Assembly (NCBI GenBank): GCA_022925895.1
Contig: JAKSYS010000658.1
Span: forward strand, 1-34,699
Length of the DNA stretch: 34,699 nucleotides
Reading direction: 5' to 3'
Source of the DNA: Fragilaria crotonensis
Lineage: Eukaryota; Bacillariophyta; Fragilariophyceae; Fragilariales; Fragilariaceae
Shown: positions 19,477 to 28,537 of the stretch, in pieces
Layout of the letters: the number at the start of each line of letters is the position of its first letter
Position numbering within the stretch: the stretch's first letter is position 1
Position numbers and translations under genes: made by a program
Notes under the pieces: model-generated
Databases searched by the model: none
What the model saw: the letters and a program-made list of their open reading frames with translations, nothing else
What the model was told of the DNA's origin: nothing

Positions 19477-20760
19477 TCAAAGTAGGCATCGCGGGTGATG
19501 ACAAGGCTTTGGGGTGGTCAGGGAGTAGACTAGCCAGCCTGCGGAGTTGTCAGGAAACCGAGGAAAATTCGCAGAGGCTCGTTGGAGTTGTTGCTTATAT
19601 GTGATAAGCTTGTTGCGGAAAGTTGGTTCATAGCGTTTGAAGAAGGTAGGACATCCAAAGACACGAAAGTTGGCAATGGAAGGCTTGCGTTGGAAGCTGT
19701 ATTGATAGGGAGTTGTTGGGTTGCCATCTTGATCAATAACATTCTTGGCAGGGCAGACATTTAGGATTTGAACTGCATAGGCATGGGCATGATGGAAGAA
19801 GGCACCTCCAAGTCTTGCATTGTTGAGGAGAATGTTGGCAGTGTTGTGGACTTCACGCCATTTTGCTTCACAAATACCATTCATTTCTTGATGTTCAGGG
19901 GCTGCAGCTTCAACTTTGATACCAAGTGAGGTGCATTCAGAGATGAATTTTGTTGATGTAAAAGCAGATCCAGCATCAGTGCGGATGAAACGGACGGATT
20001 GGGTGCGGCCAAGTAGTTCTGTATCAGTCAGCCATTGCTTTAGAGCAATAAGGATGGAAGTTGTGCTCTCAGTTGGAAGGCCAATCCAACCTGTTAATTT
20101 GCCTGGGGTGGTGACAATAAACAGATAGGCTGAGTAGTTGGAATTGGTGGTGAGACCATAGCGGAAAGGATTGCGCATAAGGTCAAGATGAAGGCGATGG
20201 AAGGGTTCTGTGCCTTGGCGTTGAGGCGTTTTGTTTCTGGCGCGTTTTTGACTGATGGAAATGCGGAGAGGCCAGGAGTTGTGGTCAACAGTAGGTGTGA
20301 GTACATGATCATTCCATGTTTGGTGAAGGGATCCAACCATGAGATTTCGAAAATTGCGGTAAGCAAGTCGTCGATAAATCAGTTCCAAAGGTAAGGCAGT
20401 GACTGAGCGGCGTTGATCAGTGTCAATGGGGGTTGTAGTGTCATCAAAGTGTTGCTCTTCTGGTTCAGAGTCAAGGTCAAAGGGAACTTTGGGGTTGGAA
20501 GTGGTTGAAAAGGCTTGGTGTGGAGTTGGTGCTTCTCTGGTGATAATTGGCCAAGTGTAGGTGGAGCCATTTGGGAGTTGAATGGTGGTAGCTCTGTTCT
20601 TGATCAGGACACTGAAATTTTGAGTGCATGATAGAGCAGTCAGGGAGAGTAGTCTGTGACTTAGGCCTTCAACAAAGTAGACATCAGTGAGACCTAGGAT
20701 GGATTTGAGGCCATCATCAGTGGTGAAGTGACATTCAGTTGTGCCTTTGTGGGTAGACAT
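19477..20760 (-). CDS. Copia integrase with DDE core but degenerate zinc domain
   Basis: Inserts the element cDNA. The open frame of 427 codons includes the protease tail (VYFVEGLSHRLLSLTALS, residues 27-44), then the integrase. Core residues are Asp193 (LHLDLMRNPF), Asp262 (FIRTDAGSAFTS) and Glu298 (EMNGICEAKWREV), with DX35E spacing. The C-terminal block FRVFGCPTFFKRY is typical of Copia. The N-terminal HHCC zinc domain is unusual: where HRRLGH is expected the sequence is YRRLAY (Tyr129, Tyr134), and the expected CxxC is replaced by WPLRIS (about 163-168). The frame ends prematurely at 19477 by a shift rather than a natural stop. It is part of the polyprotein and its first ATG is not a real start. 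Confidence 0.85.
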   Translation of the reverse strand: MSTHKGTTECHFTTDDGLKSILGLTDVYFVEGLSHRLLSLTALSCTQNFSVLIKNRATTIQLPNGSTYTWPIITREAPTPHQAFSTTSNPKVPFDLDSEPEEQHFDDTTTPIDTDQRRSVTALPLELIYRRLAYRNFRNLMVGSLHQTWNDHVLTPTVDHNSWPLRISISQKRARNKTPQRQGTEPFHRLHLDLMRNPFRYGLTTNSNYSAYLFIVTTPGKLTGWIGLPTESTTSILIALKQWLTDTELLGRTQSVRFIRTDAGSAFTSTKFISECTSLGIKVEAAAPEHQEMNGICEAKWREVHNTANILLNNARLGGAFFHHAHAYAVQILNVCPAKNVIDQDGNPTTPYQYSFQRKPSIANFRVFGCPTFFKRYEPTFRNKLITYKQQLQRASANFPRFPDNSAGWLVYSLTTPKPCHHPRCLL

Positions 20761-22551
20761 CTTGGTGCTGCCATCAGCTAGGAGATTGGGACACTGCAGG
20801 GTTCAACATCACTGAGGTCGCTGAAGAGTGGAGTATAATGGCTGGTAGCACCACTGTCAGGTAGCCAGTTTGCAAGGAGTGGGGGACCAAATCTTTGGTA
20901 TGGTGATTGGGGGTCATCAGGGAAATAAGCTGTGGCTCCAGAGTTGGGAGGAGCATGGTTGGCAGTTGGAAGATAATCTCTATCAAGTAGAGGTTGATTG
21001 ATAGGCATCTGAGGTAGAGGATTGGGCCATGGGATGTTGTCTTGTTGATCATCAAGTTGATCAAGGAGGAAGCTTTGAAAGCTTGGTGATGGTATCTTGA
21101 ATGATTTTGGGAGTCTTGACTAGAGTCAGTAACAAAGTAAGCGCGTTGTTGATTGCGAGGAGCAGCGTTTTCATTGTTGGTTGAACGTTGCGGGTTGGAT
21201 GCGATTGTTTTGGTTGGATCTTGGGTTGGTACAGTTGCGCGAATAGTGGCCGAGGCGTCCGCAGTTATTGCAGACGATGGTAGCTGCGTGGATGCAGAGT
21301 TGCGCGATTGATTGATGTTAGATCCATTGGGTGATGGTCGTTGATTTGGATTCAACGTTGGTCGGAAAGGTGGTCGATTGTTCCGTTGGGGTTGGTTGGA
21401 TGGGCGAGGCGAAGGAGGTGGTGGGCGACGTTGATTCGGGTTGTTGAAAGGTGGTCGCGAAGGATTTGTAGGAGGTCGGAACGGGCGCGAATGGTTTTGC
21501 GGTGGTCTCGGTGGATGACTTCTGTTTTGATTGTTGCCATTAGGGTTTGAATATGGGCGAAGGATGGAGCTGAAAGCTTGTTGTTGACGTTGTGTGAAAA
21601 CACGATGGGTAGTTTGGGGGTGGCGCGATTGAAAATGGTGAGATTGTTGACGGGTAGAATGTGCGTGCTGATTGTAGTTGCGTTGATTCTGAGACGGTAG
21701 TGTGAGACCACGGGATTCGTCAATGTTGAGGAGATGGCTCTCAAGTTCGGCGAATGGTGGCAGAGCTTCGTCGTTTAGTTCAGCTCGGCGGATATCGGCG
21801 TCGAAGCGTTGATAAGATGCGGCGTAAAAGGAGTGATTGCTTCCACCACGAACGGTGCGTTTGATGAGTTCGGCGTCGGTGTTGGGGATTCCAGCATGAT
21901 AGCAGTCGCGCGTAAGGATGCGGATGCGGTTTAGGTAAGAGGTGGCGACTTCATGATGTGGTTGTTTGATAGAACAAAAGGCTTCGCGAGTTCTCTCGAC
22001 GTGATCAGGAGTTAGCGGTGCACAATGGCGTCGTAGAGTAAGAATCGCGGTGCGGGCGTCTGGTGGGCCATCAATGATGTGTTTTTGGCAAGGTCAGATG
22101 TTTGTAAAGATCAGGTTGTAAAGTGCGGTGCCAACAAATGGGTGTGAATAAGAGACTTGTTTTGGCCAAAGATCAAAGACTTGGCGCGTCCACGGGGAAA
22201 TGTTGCAAACAATTCGAAGGTTGTCGATGAAGGTGTTAAAATGGCGGCGGCGTGCTTGAAGATCGGTTGGGTAAGCCAATTTGCGAAGGTTTGCATTTTT
22301 GGCGTACTTCAAAAGCGTCTTGGTTAGGTCTTCAATTGGGGGATAAGTGAAGTCGGTTCGCGTGGAGGATGTGAGTGCGTCAGGCGATGTCTGCTGGATG
22401 TGTTTTGGCTCTTGCTCTGAGTCATGATCGGTGTCGTCGTCAAAGAAGGTGTCGACAGTTGGTGGGTATGCAAAGGTGGCATGGGTCGCCTGGCGCGGAG
22501 TTGGGCGTGCGGAAGCGAGTTTTTGAGTTTCTGGAGGAGTTTGGTGATCAT
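20761..22551 (-). pseudogene. Copia Gag (CCHC) and protease, with in-frame TGA and several frameshifts
   Basis: Capsid-nucleocapsid and aspartic protease. Gag runs from about 22551 (ENDHQTPPETQ...) through LRKLAYPTDLQARRRHFNTF and WPKQVSYSHPFVG. It meets TGA at 22096-22094 and continues in the same frame (PCQKHIIDGPPDARTAILTL...) through a long Asn/Pro/Arg/Gln-rich tail. The zinc knuckle CNNCGRLGHYSRNC (CX2CX4HX4C) lies at 21272-21231 in another frame, flanked by two compensating one-base shifts. The protease motif LPDSGATSHYT is at about 20864-20832 in a third frame. A further one-base loss in a CCC run near 20790 precedes the integrase frame. Each piece is well recognised; the breaks stop a single translation. 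Confidence 0.8.
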
Positions 22552-22553
22552 TT

Positions 22554-23636
22554 TCAGAATTGGCCGTTTTGTGTAGATTTGGTAGGTTTCGTATTGGGAG
22601 GTTGAATAATTTTGCTTTGTTGAGTTTGGGGTTGCGAAAGATTTTGTGACGGATTTGGTGGTTGAGGGTTCGAATTCCGGGGTGGTAAGTTTTTGGAAGG
22701 TATAATTTTGGGCGTCGTCGAAAAAGTTGTTGAAATCGGAGGTTGTGGGTTCGAGTCGGTTGTGGCCGGATCGTGAGGTAATTTTACGTTTTTCGGCGTG
22801 AGAATGCCTGAAAATGCATCGGAAAAGCGTTTTAGAGGTCCAGTTGATGATTTCGCAGTTGGAGGTGAGTTAGAGGGTGTTTTGGTGTGTGAACTGCTTG
22901 TTTCGGGCGAGTTTGGTGGCAAAAACGCGAGATTTGGTTGAGTTCCGGGTAGTTGTTGAGTTTCTTGTGCGTGTTCGTCGTATGTAGTTTCCGCGTCGGA
23001 AATTAGCTGTTGGGAGTGAGTTTCCGTGCTGTGCGCGTCGTTTTGCGTTGGATTTTCGCTGGTAGTGTCACTTTGTGTGGGATTTTCGCTGTCGGGGTCG
23101 TCGTGCGCGAAAACTGTAGTTTCAGGTTCGTTTGCTGCAAGATTTTCGTTTTGTGGGTCGTTTTGTGCAGAAATTTCGTGCTGGGGGTCCGGGGTTCGAG
23201 TCGGATCGGAAAATAAAGCGGAACGGCGAGTTTTTACGGCAAGACATGCGAAATGTGGTCCAGAAAATGTAGTTTTATCCTGTTGGAAGGTAATTATGTT
23301 GTTACTTGTAACTAATTCCATCTGATTGGGACAGCCTAGGCTATCACAGATAGAAAAAGGTAAGTAACCAGCATAACAACCAGGATAAGACAGACATTGT
23401 AGACTAGACTCACCATTGTAGCCATTGGCTGAAAAGGGTGAATCAGGTCCCATTTGATCAATGAATGGAAACTCAGGATGAGACTCTTTCTCATTATAAT
23501 AATAAGAAAGATGATTGTTGAAAAGTTGGATCTCAGGGTCACGGAGGGCATCAATGAGATGTGGCAATGCCCAGGCTTGATAGATGGATTCCTCAAGTGG
23601 ACCAGTTGTGAAAACTGGTATCATGCGAATAGCCAA
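22554..23636 (-). pseudogene. Extra Copia coding region, Gag-proximal low-complexity part
   Basis: A 360-codon open frame directly before Gag. Residues 1-140 look globular (HLIDALRDPEIQLFNNHLSYYYNEKE...). The rest is strongly biased to Asp/Asn/Glu/Gln/Thr/Pro/Ser, including a tandem ENPTQ(S/N)D unit and a long Pro/Ser/Gln-rich tail. I recognise no domain. It joins the preceding segment by a shift near 23630 and Gag by a shift near 22560, so it was probably one polyprotein with both. Confidence 0.45.
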
Positions 23637-25452
23637 GGAAAAGGGGACCGTTTTGGGATCGCGAGCGACGTGATACTTACTGGAATCAGGGTGGCGACGC
23701 AGGTTAGCGGCGCTGGTTGGAATCCAGTCGGGTCGCCAATGTGATAGGAAAGAATTGGTTTGGCAAGTTGGGCTTTGAACAAAGCTTGGACTGACAATCT
23801 GTTGTAGGGTTCTCCATCTCTGTTGCTGATGATTGGTTGTTGATCATGGTTGAAAGTGGTGGGGAAGATTCCTGCTCTTGCTGTAGGTTTAGCAATCTCA
23901 GTTGATGAACCATTAGAGTAGGAGTTGGACGCAAGTGGGGAGCCTTGGAACATGATAACGTGGGGAGGAGGATGGTTCCTGGGGAGAATGCCGGTCGGGT
24001 CCTTTGGATTCACAAGTTGCGCAACTCGGTAGAGGATATACTCGAAGTGCGGAAGGAAGTCAATCGAGAAGTTGATGCCGTTGGTAGAGACTGGAGTGAG
24101 GTCAGAGTAGACATCCATGTAGTAGGTTTCCTCATTTGCTTCAGTTGGTTGCAGGGTAAACAGTTGGAGGAAGTCCAGAGGTTGGCAGACCACATAGTTG
24201 ATTGCAAGTGTGTCATCATTGACATCATCAAGATCCAATTGAACAAGGGAGGGCCTGGTAATCATGGGAAGCAGGTTGCAAAGTTGGACAAGAATAGATC
24301 TGCAGGTGGAAGGTTGCCAATATGGAAGCGGTTGTTGGATAATTCTGGTTCCTCGATCGTCGTCGCGTCTTGCGATTAATGAGACCATGTTCGAATAAGG
24401 CAAGGCGGATGATTGTCTGGGCAGTTCGCAAGGCAATCGATCGTTGTTCCTCGTCGTCCAATCGAAAAGAATTCGTGTATGCGACAAGATAGGGATTCGC
24501 GCGCGAAATTCAAGTCCACGCGAAACATTTTCCGGTAGCGTTTCAATCCGCGATAAGGAATGCAAAAGGTAGGGAAAAGATCGGCTTCAAAGAAGGCATG
24601 GTTAGCAAAGCGAGGGAGCGTCCGAAAAGTAGTGGTATCAGGGAACAAACTTAGAGCGGCGGCGGTAGACTTGATATCTTTTGCGATCTGGAACAAATGT
24701 TTCGGGTAGAGGTCGTGTTGGCGAAAACCGTGTCGGTGGTAGGTGCTGTGGCGGTGGTGGGTTATGTAGTAGAGTCGGAGCGCGTAGATGAGTCCGACAG
24801 CACATGTCGTTTCCATCGGGCAGTAGGGAGGGTTTTCGTAGAAGTCGCGGGTGATGTCGTAGTATTTATCCGGGATGCCGAAGGTCAAAAGGGAGCGTTG
24901 TTCGTCGGTGAAATGCTGGGTTAGCAAGTTGGTAGCACGGTTCAGAGTGTGAATCATGCCGAGTAGGTAGAACTTGTCGTCGCGGGAATACAGAGGGGAG
25001 TTAGGACTTGGCATCTGGTGTCTGAGAGTGATGTGGCGCGATATAGGCTTCATGTCGGATGACGTGATGTCGCGAATGTGATGAACTTCCGGTGGAGCGG
25101 CGAGAAAGTTGAGACAGAAAGCTGCAATAGTGGTGCTGATTTCGATGCAAAGCGGTAGGTCGCGTAGATGGATGGTACCATTCAGTGGGTCGTCCAGCGT
25201 AGCTTCTGAGAACATCAAGGCCGACGATGGATGGTGAGCTGGGTCCTGGAACATTGCATAAGGGCGGTGGTGAACTGGGGCAAGAGGATTCAAATGCCTT
25301 AGGGGTGGTTCAGGAAAAAGTGGGGGTAGCATCCGGACTGGTTGTTGAATTGTTGTGTCGGGTAGCTCATTAAGTGCCTCCAAAATTGGGTTAGTTGCAC
25401 TTTCTTCCACAAATTCCTCTTCAATGCTTTCAATGATCATGGGTTCTGGCAT
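23621..25452 (-). pseudogene. Extra Copia coding region, central globular part, unrecognised
   Basis: Two overlapping frames (25452-24376 and 24565-23621) joined by a single one-base shift in their overlap (24565-24376). After an acidic Pro-rich start (IIESIEEEFVEES...), the sequence becomes well mixed and globular. It has hydrophobic helices (IEISTTIAAFCLNFL, FYLLGMIHTLNRATNLL), a cysteine-containing stretch (YCPMETTCAVGLIYALRLYYI) and many His and Tyr. The second half has LVQLDLDDVNDD, YILYRVAQLVNP and SNRDGEPYNRLSVQALFKAQL. No transmembrane segment of envelope type, protease, methyltransferase or recombinase motif is evident. It occupies a place where ordinary Copia elements have no gene. 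Confidence 0.45.
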
Positions 25453-25537
25453 GATTTCAACTTCTGGTAAGACTTCAGGGTCAGGAACAGGGTCAGAAGC
25501 AGGGTAAAAGTTAACAGATGGCTTAGTTGGTGAATTA

Positions 25538-26605
25538 TCACTGGGGAGTAATAATTTTCACCAACATCAGCACAATCAGAGTCAGGGAAGAGGGTAAATC
25601 TTCCAATTTGATAGGAACAGGATGCTGGACACTCAAGGAAGTGGAGGAAAGGCTGGGATCAGTGGGATTGTGGGCTCTGTAGGCACACTGGGGTGGACTG
25701 GATTGGATCGCCGTACCGTCCACGACAGTAAACTCGACAGTATCATCATCATCACAGTACGATTCCAAGGCCTTTTCTTCAGCAGTTAGGGGGCCGCGTG
25801 GTGCAAAGTGGACAAAAGGGTCGATATCAAACGAGTCATCGGTAGGCGAAGCGGGCTGGGAAAATGGTCGAGTGGATGCGTCATCGGCAGAATGGTCATT
25901 GACGTTGGGACGCGGGGACGGTGTCTCGGGATAACACGGACTGTAAATACGGCGGTTGTCGGGGGACTGTGGCGCTGACGCGAAGGGAGTTTGGACGGAA
26001 TCTGGAGTTTCGGCACAAAAATTACGAGTCCCGAGTTCAGCACTGCGGTCATGACACGTCATAGTTTGCGTTCGCGAGGCTGCAGAGTTGTCGACGTCCA
26101 CCAATACGCGCGGGGGCGAGGGAAAATTTTGAACAGTCATTTCTCGAGAACCATCTGTCGGAATTCGCTCAAATTTGGCCAGGATGTCGACCATACGGTG
26201 TGCTGGCGGCACGGAGTGTGAGTTTCGTTGCCCGATTACGCTGCGAACGAGGATGAGCAAATCAAGAATGGGCATCAACTGTTCATCTCCAGTCATCTTG
26301 ATGGCAATTATGACAAGGTCTTCAAGGTCCTCATGATGCTGTAGAAAGCCAGTAAACTCAGTGAGGGTTGGAGTATAACCGAAGGAAGCAATTCTGTGGG
26401 TAAAAGTGGCGATTTCTGACTCCAGGCCAGGATGACTGGGGTGGATGAGTGTGGGAGGTTCTTTGGATTCTCCTGGCATTTTTGGCTGGGGAGGCTGATA
26501 CCTTGATGGTGAAGGATGGAATGGGAGGTTAAAAAGATGAGCAAAGAGACAGTCATGGAGATCTTTGCATGTCTTCTGAAGGGTGGTGAAGCCAGATGGA
26601 TTCAT
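25538..26605 (-). pseudogene. Extra Copia coding region, ORF starting with an ATGA overlap
   Basis: A 355-codon frame opening with MNPSGFTTLQKTCKDLHDCLF at 26605; its ATG overlaps the TGA of the preceding frame (26604-26602). It has a mixed helical part (EIATFTHRIASFGYTPTLTEFTGFLQHHEDLEDLVIIAIKM in sense, residues about 64-104), then a long Ser/Pro/Asp-rich part with an acidic DDDDTVEFTVVDG. Near the end two one-base losses (about 25590 and 25550) move the coding into the next segment through DSDCADVGENYYSP and SDNSPTKPSVNFYP. No family recognised. Confidence 0.45.
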
Positions 26606-27809
26606 GCACCCGGGAGCTTGAAAATTGGATTGTGAGCAGGTTGGGCAAAGTTGGTCAAGGTGGTAACTTTTGCGGTTGGAATGCTTGGAGTGTTGGCTCT
26701 GGACTTGTAGGTGAGCGTGGGAGGCGAATTTGGAGCTTTCTGGGGCGTTTTCAAGTCGTTCGTATCATCGGTGAGATCGATTACGTTGTGTTTGTTCGGG
26801 TTAGTGCGGCGCTTGGCGGCAGTAGTAGTGTGCTCCTCTGTAGTAAAAACATCAGTAGGTCCAATGTTATTGCTCATAACATTGGTAGATGCAGCAGGTA
26901 AGGTAGTTGGACCGTTTTTGTTTGTAGTTTCGCCCATTTTGTTGTAGTAGTTGTCCATGGTAGTTGTGGTTGTAGTGGTCTGCATCTTTGCAGCCTTCTT
27001 GGTGGTAGAAGTAGCCCTGTGGCTAACTTTAGTGTCCTGCTGTGGTGGAGCTGCAAAAGCCTGCTGCTTGCGCTCGTCGGGGTGGAGGTTGCGATCCTCT
27101 TCAATAATATCATCGATGTCGTCGGAGGTTAACTTGCAGACGTCAAAATAGGCGGGACCTTTCTCAGAGGTGCGCCTCTTCTTCTTGTTGTTTGGGAGAT
27201 CCTGATCGTCATCAGGGGTAGTGGTTGGAGAAGGGATGTAACGGACACGGGAGGGGAGCTTGGATTTCTTCGGAGATCCATAGGCTAGGGGCACCTTTGT
27301 AGAGGGCGGGATGGGTGGGCGTGTCAGGAGGGACAGGAGATGCGCCGAGTTCGGCGGGGTAGTCGACGTTAGCGTCGAACGCGTCAGGGTTAGCGCCTTT
27401 GGAGGCGGACCTAGAGGCGCGAGGGGCAAGGGAGGGCGGAGGTAAGTTCTGCATGGTGGACTTAAAAAGTTCTGTTGCCTTCAAGGGTGAGTTTAAATCC
27501 GTTGCTGGCGAATCCAAAAGGCGAGGGAAATTAATAGCAGTTAAGCGTAGGTTCTTAACGGCCGTAGGTAGATTCGACCAATGATCGGAGACATTGGTCG
27601 AGTATTTTTTCCTCGACGGTAGAGCCTTGGACCGGTGGTACGAGGCGAGCAACCATGACAGTATTCGTGTGATCGGTACGCGAGTACTGGCCGACGGTAG
27701 ACTTAAGGTTAGTAGGACCTAGAAGTCTGCCGTCGGACTTGACGGGAGAGGAAGCGAACGTGACGGATCGTCCAGCTTTGGGCGTAGGAGTCCTGAAGAT
27801 GTGGACCAT
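26602..27809 (-). pseudogene. Extra Copia coding region, leading ORF starting inside the 5' LTR
   Basis: Coding starts at the ATG at 27809, within the 5' LTR, and reads MVHIFRTPTPKAGRSVTFAS... It crosses the LTR boundary at 27656 and the primer-binding site (MVARLVPPVQG) without a stop. It then passes through frames ending at 27212 and 26602 by two shifts (near 27610 and 27290). The middle has a basic KKKRRTSEK stretch resembling a nuclear localisation signal (about 27190-27170), an acidic SDDIDDIIEED stretch, a run of Thr (about 26985-26963), and a VIDLTDDTND motif near 26780 that resembles a SUMO-interacting core. These last readings are suggestive only. The LTR-encoded 51 residues are present in both LTRs. 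Confidence 0.5.
27638..27655 (-). other. Putative primer-binding site of the Copia element
   Basis: Directly after the 5' LTR the minus strand reads TGGTTGCTCGCCTCGTAC. The leading TGG is complementary to a tRNA CCA end and the position is canonical. The priming tRNA is not identified. The site lies inside the open frame of the leading ORF. Confidence 0.55.
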
Positions 27810-28252
27810 GATGGTAGATTTGTTGTTACAAATATGTAGAAGATGTAGAACTAAGTAGTAAAGGCCTTTACTGTTTTTGGTTTGTGGAAATTATAAGTTA
27901 AAATGTAGATGAAAAATGAAAGTGAGATCTCCAATATTAGTTGGAGTCTCACAAAAGTTATGTTGCTTTAATCCCACTTGTTGAGTGGTGTTTGAGTTAT
28001 GAATCCCATAGTAAAGTTGTGTTGTCAATAAAATTGACAACATAACAGATTTGAATACTTAGGGAAACTCAGGGCAACATGATTTAAATTCCTTGTGTGG
28101 TCGGGATCCAGAGTTCTGATTCGCAGAACTACTGGCACGAGTCACGGACAGACGAAGGAAAATAAAGGACTGTCTACCGTATTACCGTATGGTATTTAAC
28201 CTTACAGTAATTACGAGTGACAGTGTGACAGAGTGACAGTAGATCTCTAACA
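27656..28252 (-). repeat. 5' LTR of the Copia element (597 bp)
   Basis: Matches 16525-17124 except for two short indels. As the transcription-driving LTR it should contain the promoter. On the minus strand the upstream end holds three tightly spaced TGTCAC words (28241-28215) that could be enhancer elements. The 9-bp hairpin with loop aaa recurs at 28021-28041. The leading ORF starts at 27809 within it. Confidence 0.95.
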
Positions 28253-28537
28253 AAGTATGTACAGCAGTACGCAAAGGTTATGTTGGTGGCGCAAAAAAGA
28301 CATGCATATGCATATATATGGGTATTCAACGTGAAGATATGTGATGGCGTATCGGCGTATGGCGTAATTTCTAGAGTAGGCGTATGGCGTATGGCGATAA
28401 TGAATTTGATGACTGATCACTGATCACAGTTCAAGTTGTAGGTGAGCACCCGACGATTCGATCCTGAATCTTGACCTGACTCCTGACCCTTGTCACGATC
28501 TCACCAAGGAAAGAATCCGAGGAAGCAACATTATGAA
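28253..28537. other. Upstream region of the APH-like gene with ggcgtat repeats
   Basis: Begins with the aagt target duplication. At about 28345-28396 ggcgtat or a close variant occurs five times with irregular spacing, next to an alternating atgcatatgcatatatatg stretch (about 28302-28320). Tandem tgatcac words lie near 28413-28427. No gene; probable promoter of the gene at 28538. Confidence 0.5.

Larger units (their letters stand above)
16525..28252 (-). mobile_element. Copia (Ty1-like) LTR retrotransposon, 11.7 kb, with a long extra coding region
   Basis: LTR retrotransposon read on the minus strand. Seen: LTRs at 28252-27656 (5') and 17124-16525 (3'), each ending TG...CA on the plus strand; flanking aagt at 16521-16524 and 28253-28256 as target duplication (or aaagt if the terminal A is assigned to the target). 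Coding order is extra region, Gag with CCHC knuckle, protease DSGA, integrase DDE, RT-RNase H. Integrase before RT is the Copia order. The RT motif SADFIGAYLQA recalls CoDi elements of diatoms. The LTRs differ by two indels (1 and 2 bases) and no substitution that I find, so insertion is very recent. Even so there are about ten frame changes and one in-frame TGA. About 5 kb more coding sequence than a standard Copia lies before Gag. Confidence 0.93.

Noticed and set aside
22094-22096. Selenocysteine at the TGA in the Copia Gag.
   Set aside because: Gag proteins are not selenoproteins and I see no SECIS-like structure nearby; mutation or readthrough is simpler.
23621-25452. Envelope-like gene in the extra Copia region.
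   Set aside because: No signal peptide and no membrane anchor are visible, and the position before Gag does not fit envelope genes, which lie after pol.
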